Of a stretch of DNA of 5,636 nucleotides, positions 1 through 5,117 are shown piece by piece; the first letter of the stretch is position 1, and every line of letters starts with the position of its first letter. Source of the DNA: an uncultured Lachnospiraceae bacterium (GTDB lineage: Bacteria > Bacillota > Clostridia > Lachnospirales > Lachnospiraceae). Position numbers and translations under genes: made by a program. The notes under the pieces were generated by a model. That model was not told the DNA's origin and did not search any database. It was given only the letters and a program-made list of their open reading frames with translations. The stretch is taken from NCBI GenBank assembly GCA_902496125.1, contig CABUZU010000118.1, positions 1 through 5,636 of the forward strand. The letters run 5' to 3'.

Positions 1-264
1 TCACAGCTTAAAGAGCTTAGAGAAAAACTTCCTCATACCTTCTTCCTAGTTCCAGGTTATGGTGCACAAGGCGGTGGAGCAAATGATGTAGCTGGTGCAT
101 TTGATAATCGTGGACTTGGTGCAATTATTAATTCTTCAAGAGGAATTATGTGTGCTTATCAGAAACAAAATAGAGATGAGAAAGAGTTTGCACAAGCAGC
201 AAGAGAAGAAGCACTTCGTATGAAAGAAGATTTACTTCGTGTATCTGGAGACATTAGATTATAA
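1..264 (+). CDS. pyrF: Orotidine 5'-phosphate decarboxylase, C-terminal 87 residues (partial)
   Basis: This is the 3' end of a gene whose start lies before the window; the reading frame begins at base 1 and stops at TAA 262-264. The product would decarboxylate orotidine monophosphate to UMP, the last step of de novo pyrimidine synthesis in the cytoplasm. The visible part carries FFLVPGYGAQGG (residues about 14-25 of the fragment) followed by GLGAIINSSRGIM. This is the phosphate-binding end of the TIM barrel as found in the long (subfamily 2) PyrF proteins of Clostridia, rather than the shorter E. coli/Bacillus type. The tail is a charged helix ending in SGDIRL. The glycosyltransferase gene starts 12 bases after the stop with no terminator between, so the two are probably cotranscribed. 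The identification rests on motif recognition; the catalytic Asp/Lys cluster is outside the window. Confidence 0.9.
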   Translation, partial: SQLKELREKLPHTFFLVPGYGAQGGGANDVAGAFDNRGLGAIINSSRGIMCAYQKQNRDEKEFAQAAREEALRMKEDLLRVSGDIRL

Positions 265-270
265 AGGTGG
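263..270 (+). promoter_or_regulatory. Shine-Dalgarno site of the glycosyltransferase gene
   Basis: AAAGGTGG ends 6 bases before ATG 277 and overlaps the last two bases of the pyrF stop codon. It fixes the glycosyltransferase start and suggests translational coupling to pyrF. Confidence 0.7.
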
Positions 271-276
271 ATTTTT

Positions 277-1296
277 ATGAAATTATTATCAATTGCAGTA
301 CCTTGTTACAATTCTGCACAGTATATGGAAAAGTGTATTAAGACACTTTTAGTAGGTGGAGAAGAAGTTGAGATTTTAATTGTTGACGATGGTTCTACAA
401 AAGACAATACAGCACAGATTGCTGATGAGTTACAAGAAAAATATCCAACCATTATTCGTGCAATTCATCAAGAAAATGCAGGACATGGTGGTGCAGTAAA
501 TACTGGACTTGCAAATGCAACTGGTTTATATTTTAAAGTAGTTGATAGCGACGATAGAGTACAAAAGAAAGCTTATAAAAAGCTTTTAGAAGTATTAAGA
601 GAACAAGCAAAACAAGAAGAACCTGTTGATATGATATTGTCAAACTATGTATATGATAAGCAAGGCGTAGAACACAAAAAGGTTATGAGCTATCGAAAGG
701 TTCTGCCAAAGGAAGAAGTATTTACTTGGGATGAAATTGGAAGATTTAAATTAGGTCAATATATTTTAATGCATTCCATTATGTATCGAACCGACCTTTT
801 AAAGGAATGTGGACTTGAATTACCAAAGCATACGTTTTATGTGGACAATATTTTTGCATTTTATCCATTTCCATATGTTAAAACGATGTACTATGTAGAT
901 GTAAACTTTTATTGGTACTTTATTGGACGAGATGACCAATCTGTAAATGAGAAAGTAATGATTTCTCGAATTGACCAGCAGATAAGAGTAAATAAAATCA
1001 TGATTGATGGATTTGTAAGTGCAGATGTGAAAGAAAAGAAATTAAGACGCTATATGCTTAATTATTTAACCATTATTACTGCAATCAGTTCAATTATGTG
1101 TATTCGCTCAAATGACCCTGAGTTATTTGCAAAGAAAAAAGAACTTTGGGCATATTTAAAAGATGCAGATAAGAAACTTTATCGAACGATTCGATATGGT
1201 ATTTTAGGTTGGGGACTAAATTTACCTGGAAAAGTAGGTCGAGGACTTGCAAGTAAGGTATATGAGATTGCCCAGAAGATGTATGGATTTAATTAA
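277..1296 (+). CDS. GT2-family glycosyltransferase (GT-A fold)
   Basis: This complete 339-residue protein is predicted to transfer a sugar from a nucleotide-sugar donor to a cell-surface acceptor; donor and acceptor cannot be read from the sequence. The GT-A nucleotide-binding half shows SIAVPCYNSAQYM (5-17), LIVDDGST (34-41), ENAGHGGAVNTGL (66-78) and the metal-binding DSDD (90-93, the DXD motif). Later motifs are YVDNIF (188-193), where the catalytic base is usually found, and YFIGRDDQSVN (214-224), a common GT2 acceptor-side motif. The C-terminal part (about 250-339) is basic and amphipathic, with a hydrophobic stretch near 260-276 and GILGWGLNLPG near 308-318. This suggests peripheral membrane attachment rather than true membrane spans. 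The start is ATG 277, set by AAAGGTGG at 263-270, which overlaps the pyrF stop codon. It is probably the last gene of the pyrF transcript, since a strong terminator follows. The family is secure; the exact role (teichoic acid, capsule or glycolipid) is unknown. Confidence 0.9.
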   Translation: MKLLSIAVPCYNSAQYMEKCIKTLLVGGEEVEILIVDDGSTKDNTAQIADELQEKYPTIIRAIHQENAGHGGAVNTGLANATGLYFKVVDSDDRVQKKAYKKLLEVLREQAKQEEPVDMILSNYVYDKQGVEHKKVMSYRKVLPKEEVFTWDEIGRFKLGQYILMHSIMYRTDLLKECGLELPKHTFYVDNIFAFYPFPYVKTMYYVDVNFYWYFIGRDDQSVNEKVMISRIDQQIRVNKIMIDGFVSADVKEKKLRRYMLNYLTIITAISSIMCIRSNDPELFAKKKELWAYLKDADKKLYRTIRYGILGWGLNLPGKVGRGLASKVYEIAQKMYGFN

Positions 1297-1310
1297 AGAT
1301 TGAGAGTTAG

Positions 1311-1356
1311 AAGCCGTATGCTATACATTTTGGTGTGTAGGATACGGCTTTTATAT
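1311..1356 (+). terminator. Rho-independent terminator of the pyrF-glycosyltransferase transcript
   Basis: AAGCCGTAT (1311-1319) pairs perfectly with ATACGGCTT (1342-1350). After a G-G mismatch the stem continues as CTATACA (1321-1327) with TGTGTAG (1334-1340), which includes one G-U pair. The loop is TTTTGG (1328-1333). A short U-rich tail (TTTTAT) follows. It lies 14 bases after the glycosyltransferase stop codon, the expected place for the end of that transcript. Confidence 0.85.
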
Positions 1357-1381
1357 TATAATAAAAATTGTAGAAGATAAT

Positions 1382-1421
1382 AAAAAAGGGATGTACAGCA
1401 GACAATGTACATCCTTTTTTT
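1382..1421. terminator. Bidirectional intrinsic terminator
   Basis: GGATGTACA (1389-1397) pairs with TGTACATCC (1406-1414) around an 8-base loop. The stem is flanked by six A's on the left (1382-1387) and seven T's on the right (1415-1421), so it can end transcription in either direction. On the plus strand it would back up the terminator at 1311-1356. On the minus strand it would supply the 3' end of the candidate small RNA that starts near 1571. Confidence 0.85.
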
Positions 1422-1571
1422 CGCGTTTTCCATTACATGCCATAATCGATTTGAATGGGACATTCACAATTGAGGGTCTTGTGTAACATCTTACGGACGA
1501 ATAAAAACAAAAAGAGGGGTTCGTCTATATTAAAGAGGCAAAATTATTTCATGTAATAGAACTTTTTACGC
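1382..1571 (-). ncRNA. Candidate structured small RNA, about 190 nt, minus strand
   Basis: I infer this RNA from three signals that agree. A minus-strand extended -10 (TGC-TATACT, 1577-1585) predicts a start near 1571. A strong terminator lies at 1382-1421. The predicted 5' end (GCGU, 1571-1568) can pair with ACGC (1426-1423) just before that terminator. The closing helix continues with 12 pairs between 1561-1550 and 1439-1428, including one U-G pair, then a 2x2 loop and 5 more pairs (1547-1543 with 1446-1442). The U-G pair is a C-A mismatch if the plus strand is folded instead, which favours the minus strand. Inside, GACGAA/UUCGUC (1525-1520 with 1501-1496) holds an 18-base loop with CCCCUCUUUUU, and a second CCUCUUU lies at 1538-1532. 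UGAAUG-UCC-CAUUCA could form another small hairpin. The size and long closing helix recall 6S RNA only in outline; I do not recognise the family. No convincing protein is encoded here. Confidence 0.45.
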
Positions 1572-1576
1572 TCATT

Positions 1577-1585
1577 AGTATAGCA
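1577..1585 (-). promoter_or_regulatory. Extended -10 promoter of the candidate minus-strand RNA
   Basis: Read on the minus strand this is TGC-TATACT, a TGn extended -10 with five of six consensus bases in the hexamer. The matching -35 position (1600-1605, TTTTCT) is weak, as is common for extended -10 promoters. The predicted start is at or near 1571. A long A/T-rich stretch lies upstream on this strand. Confidence 0.5.
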
Positions 1586-1678
1586 TGGCATTGCAAAAAA
1601 GAAAAGATTAAAACTGTGGAAAATACATAAAAAAAATAACAAAAAGTATACAAAATTACCAATAACAAAAAAGAAGGG
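1586..1678. other. A-rich spacer between divergent promoters
   Basis: This stretch is very A-rich on the plus strand, with several A-tracts and no reading frame or hairpin that I can support. It separates the minus-strand extended -10 from the plus-strand operon promoter at 1679. Its A-tracts are placed where an UP element for the operon promoter would lie, but that is inference. Confidence 0.4.
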
Positions 1679-1707
1679 TTGCAAAAGTAACTGAAATATG
1701 ATACAGT
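1679..1707 (+). promoter_or_regulatory. Sigma-A promoter of the GntR-ABC operon
   Basis: The -35 is TTGCAA (1679-1684). A 17-base spacer leads to TACAGT (1702-1707), preceded by TG at 1699-1700 to give an extended -10 (TGA-TACAGT). The hexamer is only four of six to consensus, which the TG motif should offset. Transcription would start near 1714, inside the palindrome at 1707-1735, so a repressor bound there would block the promoter. Confidence 0.6.
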
Positions 1708-1735
1708 AAGTGTATTAATACAACTAATACACTTA
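1707..1735. promoter_or_regulatory. YtrA-type operator palindrome
   Basis: Two perfect 11-base arms, TAAGTGTATTA (1707-1717) and TAATACACTTA (1725-1735), flank a 7-base spacer. Within them lies AGTGTA (1709-1714), 13 bases, then TACACT (1728-1733). From memory, AGTGTA-N13-TACACT is the inverted repeat recognised by B. subtilis YtrA at its own operon and at ywoB. The palindrome starts at the last base of the -10 and covers the predicted start site, a typical repression position, and the first gene downstream encodes a YtrA-type regulator. Autorepression is therefore strongly suggested. Confidence 0.8.
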
Positions 1736-1758
1736 ACATGATTAATACGGATAAGTGG

Positions 1759-1766
1759 AAAGGAGG
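1759..1766 (+). promoter_or_regulatory. Shine-Dalgarno site that decides the GntR gene start
   Basis: AAAGGAGG ends 9 bases before ATG 1776. It lies inside the frame that could be opened by GTG 1755, so the upstream GTG start is very unlikely. Confidence 0.85.
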
Positions 1767-1775
1767 TTACTTACT

Positions 1776-2153
1776 ATGGAGATTTATAGTTACAATGATA
1801 AAAGACCAATTTATGAGCAAATTGTAGATTATTTTAAAGAAATGATTTTAAAAGGAGTCTATACAACCGATATGCAATTGCCATCTGTACGAAGCCTTGC
1901 AGTGGAGAATTCCATTAATCCGAATACCATTCAGAAGGCATATACAGAATTAGAGCGTCAAAACTTTATCTATTCGGTAAAGGGCAGAGGAAGCTTTGTT
2001 GCACCGGTTGAACGTTTAATCAATTATAGGAGAGAAGAGATGTGGCAAGAACTTAGAAAATTAATAAAGGATGCTTCCATATTGGGAATCAGTAGAGAAG
2101 AATTTTTAGAAGAAGTAAAAAAACTGATATTGGAGGTGGATTTAAATGATTGA
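1776..2153 (+). CDS. GntR-family transcriptional regulator, YtrA subfamily
   Basis: This 125-residue protein is a predicted DNA-binding repressor of its own operon. The N-terminal winged helix-turn-helix (about 6-77) shows PIYEQI (11-16), LPSVRSLA (35-42), the recognition-helix segment INPNTIQKAYTELE (47-60), and the wing KGRGSFV (69-75). All are typical of GntR regulators. Only about 50 residues follow, forming two charged helices. This short C-terminal region, rather than a large ligand domain, is the hallmark of the YtrA subfamily, whose members usually sit beside ABC transporter genes. The chosen ATG lies 9 bases after AAAGGAGG; an in-frame GTG 21 bases upstream would place that site inside the gene. 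The stop codon overlaps the ATPase start by 8 bases. A matching operator palindrome precedes the gene. The inducing signal cannot be read here; in B. subtilis the homologous system responds to lipid II-targeting antibiotics. Confidence 0.93.
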   Translation: MEIYSYNDKRPIYEQIVDYFKEMILKGVYTTDMQLPSVRSLAVENSINPNTIQKAYTELERQNFIYSVKGRGSFVAPVERLINYRREEMWQELRKLIKDASILGISREEFLEEVKKLILEVDLND

Positions 2154-3048
2154 AATTAAAAATGTCAGTAAGAGTTTTAATGGATTTCAGGCAGTTTCAA
2201 ATGTAAGTTTTACAATGTCAGAGGGCTTAGTATTTGGTCTAGTAGGAACCAATGGTGCTGGTAAGAGTACTTTGCTTCGTATGATTGCAGGAGTTTTAAA
2301 GCCAGATGAAGGAGAGATCTTTATTGATGGGAAGCCTGTTTATGAGAATCCAGAAATCAAGAAGGAATTTTTCTATATTTCAGATGACCAGTATTTTTTT
2401 AGTAATGGAACACCAATGGATTCGATGAAGTTTTATAGTGTTTGCTATCCAAACTTTGATAAAAAATTATTTTCAGAAATGCTTAATAAGTTTGGTTTAG
2501 ATGCAAATCGTAAAATTCGTACTTTCTCAAAGGGCATGAAGAAACAATTATCTGTTATTTGTGGAATTTGTGCAAATACAAAGTACTTACTCTGCGATGA
2601 AACTTTTGATGGACTTGACCCGATGATGCGTCAGGCAGTAAAGAGTATTTTTGCATCGGAATTAAGTCGTAGACAGATGACACCAATTATTGCTTCTCAT
2701 AATATGAGAGAATTAGAAGATATTTGTGACCATGTTGGGCTATTACATCAAGGTGGAGTATTATTTTCTAAGGATTTAGAGGATATGAAATATAATATCC
2801 AAAAAATTCAGGTTGTATTTAGAGATGAAAAAGATAAGGAGATTGCATTAGCTGGTCTTGAAATTTTACAACAAGACCAACGTGGTTCTTTGCATACAAT
2901 TACAGCAAGGGGTAGCAGGAATAAGATTTTTAAGCAATTAGAAAGCGTAGACCCTGTATTTTGCGAAGTATTGCCTCTTAGCTTAGAAGAGATATTTATT
3001 AGTGAAACGGAGGTGACAGGTTATGACATTCGTAAAATCATTTTTTAG
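2146..3048 (+). CDS. ABC transporter ATP-binding protein (ABC-2 / YtrB-like exporter ATPase)
   Basis: This 300-residue cytoplasmic ATPase should dimerise to power the neighbouring permease. Visible motifs are Walker A GTNGAGKST (34-42, Lys40), a Q-loop candidate Gln82, and the signature FSKGMKKQLS (127-136). The SKGM core in place of SGGQ is usual in drug and bacteriocin-type ABC-2 exporters. Walker B YLLCDETFDGLD (147-158) contains catalytic Glu152 and the D-loop, and the H-loop histidine is His185 in IIASH. All catalytic residues are present, so the protein should be active. Residues from about 215 on form the small accessory domain common in these exporters. The start ATG 2146 has GGAGG at 2132-2136 with 9-base spacing. 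The gene overlaps the regulator by 8 bases and the permease by 26, which implies translational coupling and a single operon. One ATPase and one permease gene suggest a 2+2 transporter. The substrate is unknown; export or detoxification of a cell-wall-active compound is inferred from the YtrA context. Confidence 0.93.
   Translation: MIEIKNVSKSFNGFQAVSNVSFTMSEGLVFGLVGTNGAGKSTLLRMIAGVLKPDEGEIFIDGKPVYENPEIKKEFFYISDDQYFFSNGTPMDSMKFYSVCYPNFDKKLFSEMLNKFGLDANRKIRTFSKGMKKQLSVICGICANTKYLLCDETFDGLDPMMRQAVKSIFASELSRRQMTPIIASHNMRELEDICDHVGLLHQGGVLFSKDLEDMKYNIQKIQVVFRDEKDKEIALAGLEILQQDQRGSLHTITARGSRNKIFKQLESVDPVFCEVLPLSLEEIFISETEVTGYDIRKIIF
3009..3013 (+). promoter_or_regulatory. Shine-Dalgarno site of the permease, inside the ATPase gene
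   Basis: GGAGG (part of GGAGGTGACAGG) lies 9 bases before ATG 3023, within the last codons of the ATPase gene. It supports the permease start and shows that the 26-base overlap is real rather than a start-choice error. Confidence 0.8.
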
Positions 3049-5023
3049 TTTAATGAAAGAAGATTCCAAGCAGAAGGCTTGGGTAATTGCACTTCATATT
3101 TTATCTTTGTTTTTTATCTTGCCAATTTTTGCCATTTTAATATTAGGAAATGAAGTAAATCATACAAGTGTGCAGATGACAGCAGAAGAAGTATTACAAT
3201 TAAGACGAAGCTTTTTAGGAATCGTTTCAGGCTTTAATTCTTTTATTCAATGGGAGATGCCAGTGGCAGCAATTGTAACAGGAATTTCTGAATTTGCCTA
3301 TTTATTTTCAAGACAGAAGACTGATTTTTATCATTCCATGCCAGTAAAAAGGGAAAAATGGTTTTTTGTTAATTATTTAAATGGACTTTTTATGTTTGTC
3401 ATTCCCTATGTGATTTTTACACTACTTGCATTTTTCGTTTGTGGCAATATGTATAAGGTTTCAAATTATGGTAACTTATTAGGAACCGTTGTTATGGATA
3501 TGGTTGGAAATATTATAATTTATTGGGCATATTATAGTGTGGCAGTTGTAGCGGTTATGATGGTAGGTCATGTGGTATTAGCTGTTCTTGCGACCGGTGT
3601 TTTTTTATCCTATAATTTTATGATTACTTTTCTAATTAATGGATTATCTTCAAGATTTTTTAACCATTTTGTAAATCAAGGTTCTTATAATGGTGTTTTT
3701 TTACCTGTTTTTTGGCAGGCTCAACTAGCTACATTGATGTCTGATAGTAAGCCTATTTTTGGAATACTTTTTATGAAGTTACTTGCAACTGCTGTAATAG
3801 GAATGGTAATAGCACTTATACTTTATCATTTTCGTAAGTCAGAAGCAGCTGGAAATGCGATTGCCTTTGCACCGACAAAGCCAGTGATTCGTTTCTTGAT
3901 TACAGTTCCTGCAGGACTTGCCAGTGGACTCTTATTAGAAGAAATGGCTGGAAGTGGTAAAGAAGTTTGGTTTATCTTTGGACTATTGGTAGGTAGTGCA
4001 CTAACTCATGCTATTTTACAAGTGATTATGGAATTTGACTTTAAAGCAGCATTTAAAGGACGTAGATGTCTATTCCTTAGTGTTTGTGCAACGTTTTTCA
4101 TTGCTTGTGTTTATTGGTTTGATTTAACGGGATATGATGCTTGGGTACCACAGGAAAGTAAAGTACAGAGTGCTGCCATTTGCTTTAATAATTTCGTATA
4201 TTATGATGATACCGATGATACAGCATTAAAGAATATGAAATTAGAAGGTGAAGATGTTAAAAAGCTAATAAATCTGGTAAATGAAATAAAAGATATAAAC
4301 GATGGAGGAAATTATATTTCATTAGAGTATCGAATGAAGTCTGGTAAGAAAATCAAAAGACAGTATTATTTTCATTTAACAGATTCGGTAAAACAAAAAG
4401 TAATTGAACTTTGTAATACAACTACTTATAAAGAGAGTGTTTATCCGATTTTAACAGAATATAAAAATTCAGAGATTGCTTATATCTATAGGCTTGATAT
4501 TGTAATGCCAAATGATTCAGTGGATGAGGTAGGTTTGAATAAAGATCAATTTGAACAGCTCTTAGCTACCTATTGTAAAGAATTAAATGCAATGGATGCA
4601 AAAATTCGTTTTACAGAAAAGATGGTTACGAAAATTGGTTTTTTAAATAAGAATAATACAGAAGACGATGAAATAACGAAGTATTATCCTGTTTATGAAT
4701 CCTTTAACGAAACTATTCAGTTGTTAAATTTGTTTGGTATCGATTACCGATGGGATACAAAGGTAAATGATATTGAAAAGATAAAAGTGTCAAATACGGA
4801 GAATTATGATAAAAATGTTATTTATACTGATAAAGAAAAGATGAAGCAGATTTTAAATAATAGTACAGTTAATGGTGGTTATGTATATGATGAAATAGAT
4901 AGAGAGTTATGGAGTACAGATGATAATTACGAAGTAATGATTTATTGGAAAGATGGTAACCAAGATCAAGCTACATTTTATAAAAAATGTGTACCAGGAT
5001 TTATTGAAAATGATATAAAATAA
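3023..5023 (+). CDS. ABC-2 type permease with large C-terminal extracellular domain
   Basis: This 666-residue membrane protein is the transport partner of the ATPase. I see about nine hydrophobic spans, near residues 19-41, 66-95, 113-139, 156-181, 183-206, 245-268, 289-307, 314-335 and 349-367. Charge placement (KQK before the first; RQKTDFYHSMPVKREKW at 98-113; FRKSEAAG at 270-277; FKGRR at 344-348) follows the positive-inside rule. It puts the N-terminus inside and the C-terminus outside. The segment DFYHSMPVKREKWFFVNYLNG (101-121) is typical of ABC-2 permeases, where short loops contact the ATPase. Residues 368-666 form a hydrophilic domain predicted to lie outside the cell, rich in Asp, Asn, Lys and Tyr, with cysteines at 387, 464, 518 and 656. 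It resembles an uncharacterised domain found on permeases of related Clostridia (possibly DUF6449; not checked). The domain could sense or capture an extracellular compound, which is inference. A terminator follows directly. Confidence 0.88.
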   Translation: MTFVKSFFSLMKEDSKQKAWVIALHILSLFFILPIFAILILGNEVNHTSVQMTAEEVLQLRRSFLGIVSGFNSFIQWEMPVAAIVTGISEFAYLFSRQKTDFYHSMPVKREKWFFVNYLNGLFMFVIPYVIFTLLAFFVCGNMYKVSNYGNLLGTVVMDMVGNIIIYWAYYSVAVVAVMMVGHVVLAVLATGVFLSYNFMITFLINGLSSRFFNHFVNQGSYNGVFLPVFWQAQLATLMSDSKPIFGILFMKLLATAVIGMVIALILYHFRKSEAAGNAIAFAPTKPVIRFLITVPAGLASGLLLEEMAGSGKEVWFIFGLLVGSALTHAILQVIMEFDFKAAFKGRRCLFLSVCATFFIACVYWFDLTGYDAWVPQESKVQSAAICFNNFVYYDDTDDTALKNMKLEGEDVKKLINLVNEIKDINDGGNYISLEYRMKSGKKIKRQYYFHLTDSVKQKVIELCNTTTYKESVYPILTEYKNSEIAYIYRLDIVMPNDSVDEVGLNKDQFEQLLATYCKELNAMDAKIRFTEKMVTKIGFLNKNNTEDDEITKYYPVYESFNETIQLLNLFGIDYRWDTKVNDIEKIKVSNTENYDKNVIYTDKEKMKQILNNSTVNGGYVYDEIDRELWSTDDNYEVMIYWKDGNQDQATFYKKCVPGFIENDIK

Positions 5024-5027
5024 TGAT

Positions 5028-5063
5028 AAAAAGTGAGGATATGAAAATATCCTTGCTTTTTTT
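5028..5063 (+). terminator. Rho-independent terminator of the GntR-ABC operon
   Basis: AGGATAT (5036-5042) pairs with ATATCCT (5047-5053) around a GAAA tetraloop (5043-5046). The stem continues through two G-U pairs and a G-C pair into A5028-5032/T5057-5061. Seven T's (5057-5063) form the U-tract. It starts 5 bases after the permease stop codon. The A-rich left flank might allow some minus-strand termination too. Confidence 0.9.
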
Positions 5064-5064
5064 A

Positions 5065-5093
5065 TTGACAAAAATTCACCTCTTGTCTAAAAT
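5065..5093 (+). promoter_or_regulatory. Strong sigma-A promoter of the flavoprotein gene
   Basis: TTGACA (5065-5070) matches the -35 consensus perfectly. A 17-base spacer leads to TAAAAT (5088-5093), one base off TATAAT. The start would be near 5100, leaving a leader of under 20 bases that is mostly ribosome binding site (AAAGGAAG, 5102-5109). The -35 begins one base after the previous terminator's U-tract, so the flavoprotein gene is insulated from the transporter operon. No operator-like repeat is seen here. Confidence 0.88.
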
Positions 5094-5117
5094 TATGAAG
5101 GAAAGGAAGATTATAAA

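Noticed and set aside
1433..1489. An 18-codon minus-strand reading frame, MLHKTLNCECPIQIDYGM
   Set aside because: It has no Shine-Dalgarno site before its ATG, overlaps the predicted closing helix of the RNA candidate, and is too short to judge. Worth re-checking only if conserved at the codon level in relatives.
1423..1571. Small nonautonomous mobile element (MITE) bounded by inverted repeats
   Set aside because: The 12-base arms are near-perfect inverted repeats, but I see no target-site duplication. The arms line up with a promoter start and a terminator, which fits an RNA gene better. A genome copy count would settle it.
1615..1623. TGTGGAAAA, which fits a relaxed DnaA box on the minus strand
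   Set aside because: It is a single weak match in A-rich DNA with no cluster of boxes and no replication gene nearby.
1697..1702. TATGAT as the -10 of the operon promoter
   Set aside because: It is only 12 bases from TTGCAA at 1679-1684, whereas the overlapping TGA-TACAGT gives a 17-base spacer and an extended -10.
1707..1735. The palindrome as a leader-RNA hairpin or attenuator
   Set aside because: It has no U-tract and is AT-rich. It sits across the -10 and start site, so much of the left arm would not be transcribed, and its half-sites match the YtrA operator.
1755..1775. GTG start giving a GntR regulator seven residues longer
   Set aside because: The strong ribosome binding site AAAGGAGG lies inside this extension with correct 9-base spacing to ATG 1776, the extra residues match nothing in the family, and no ribosome binding site precedes the GTG.
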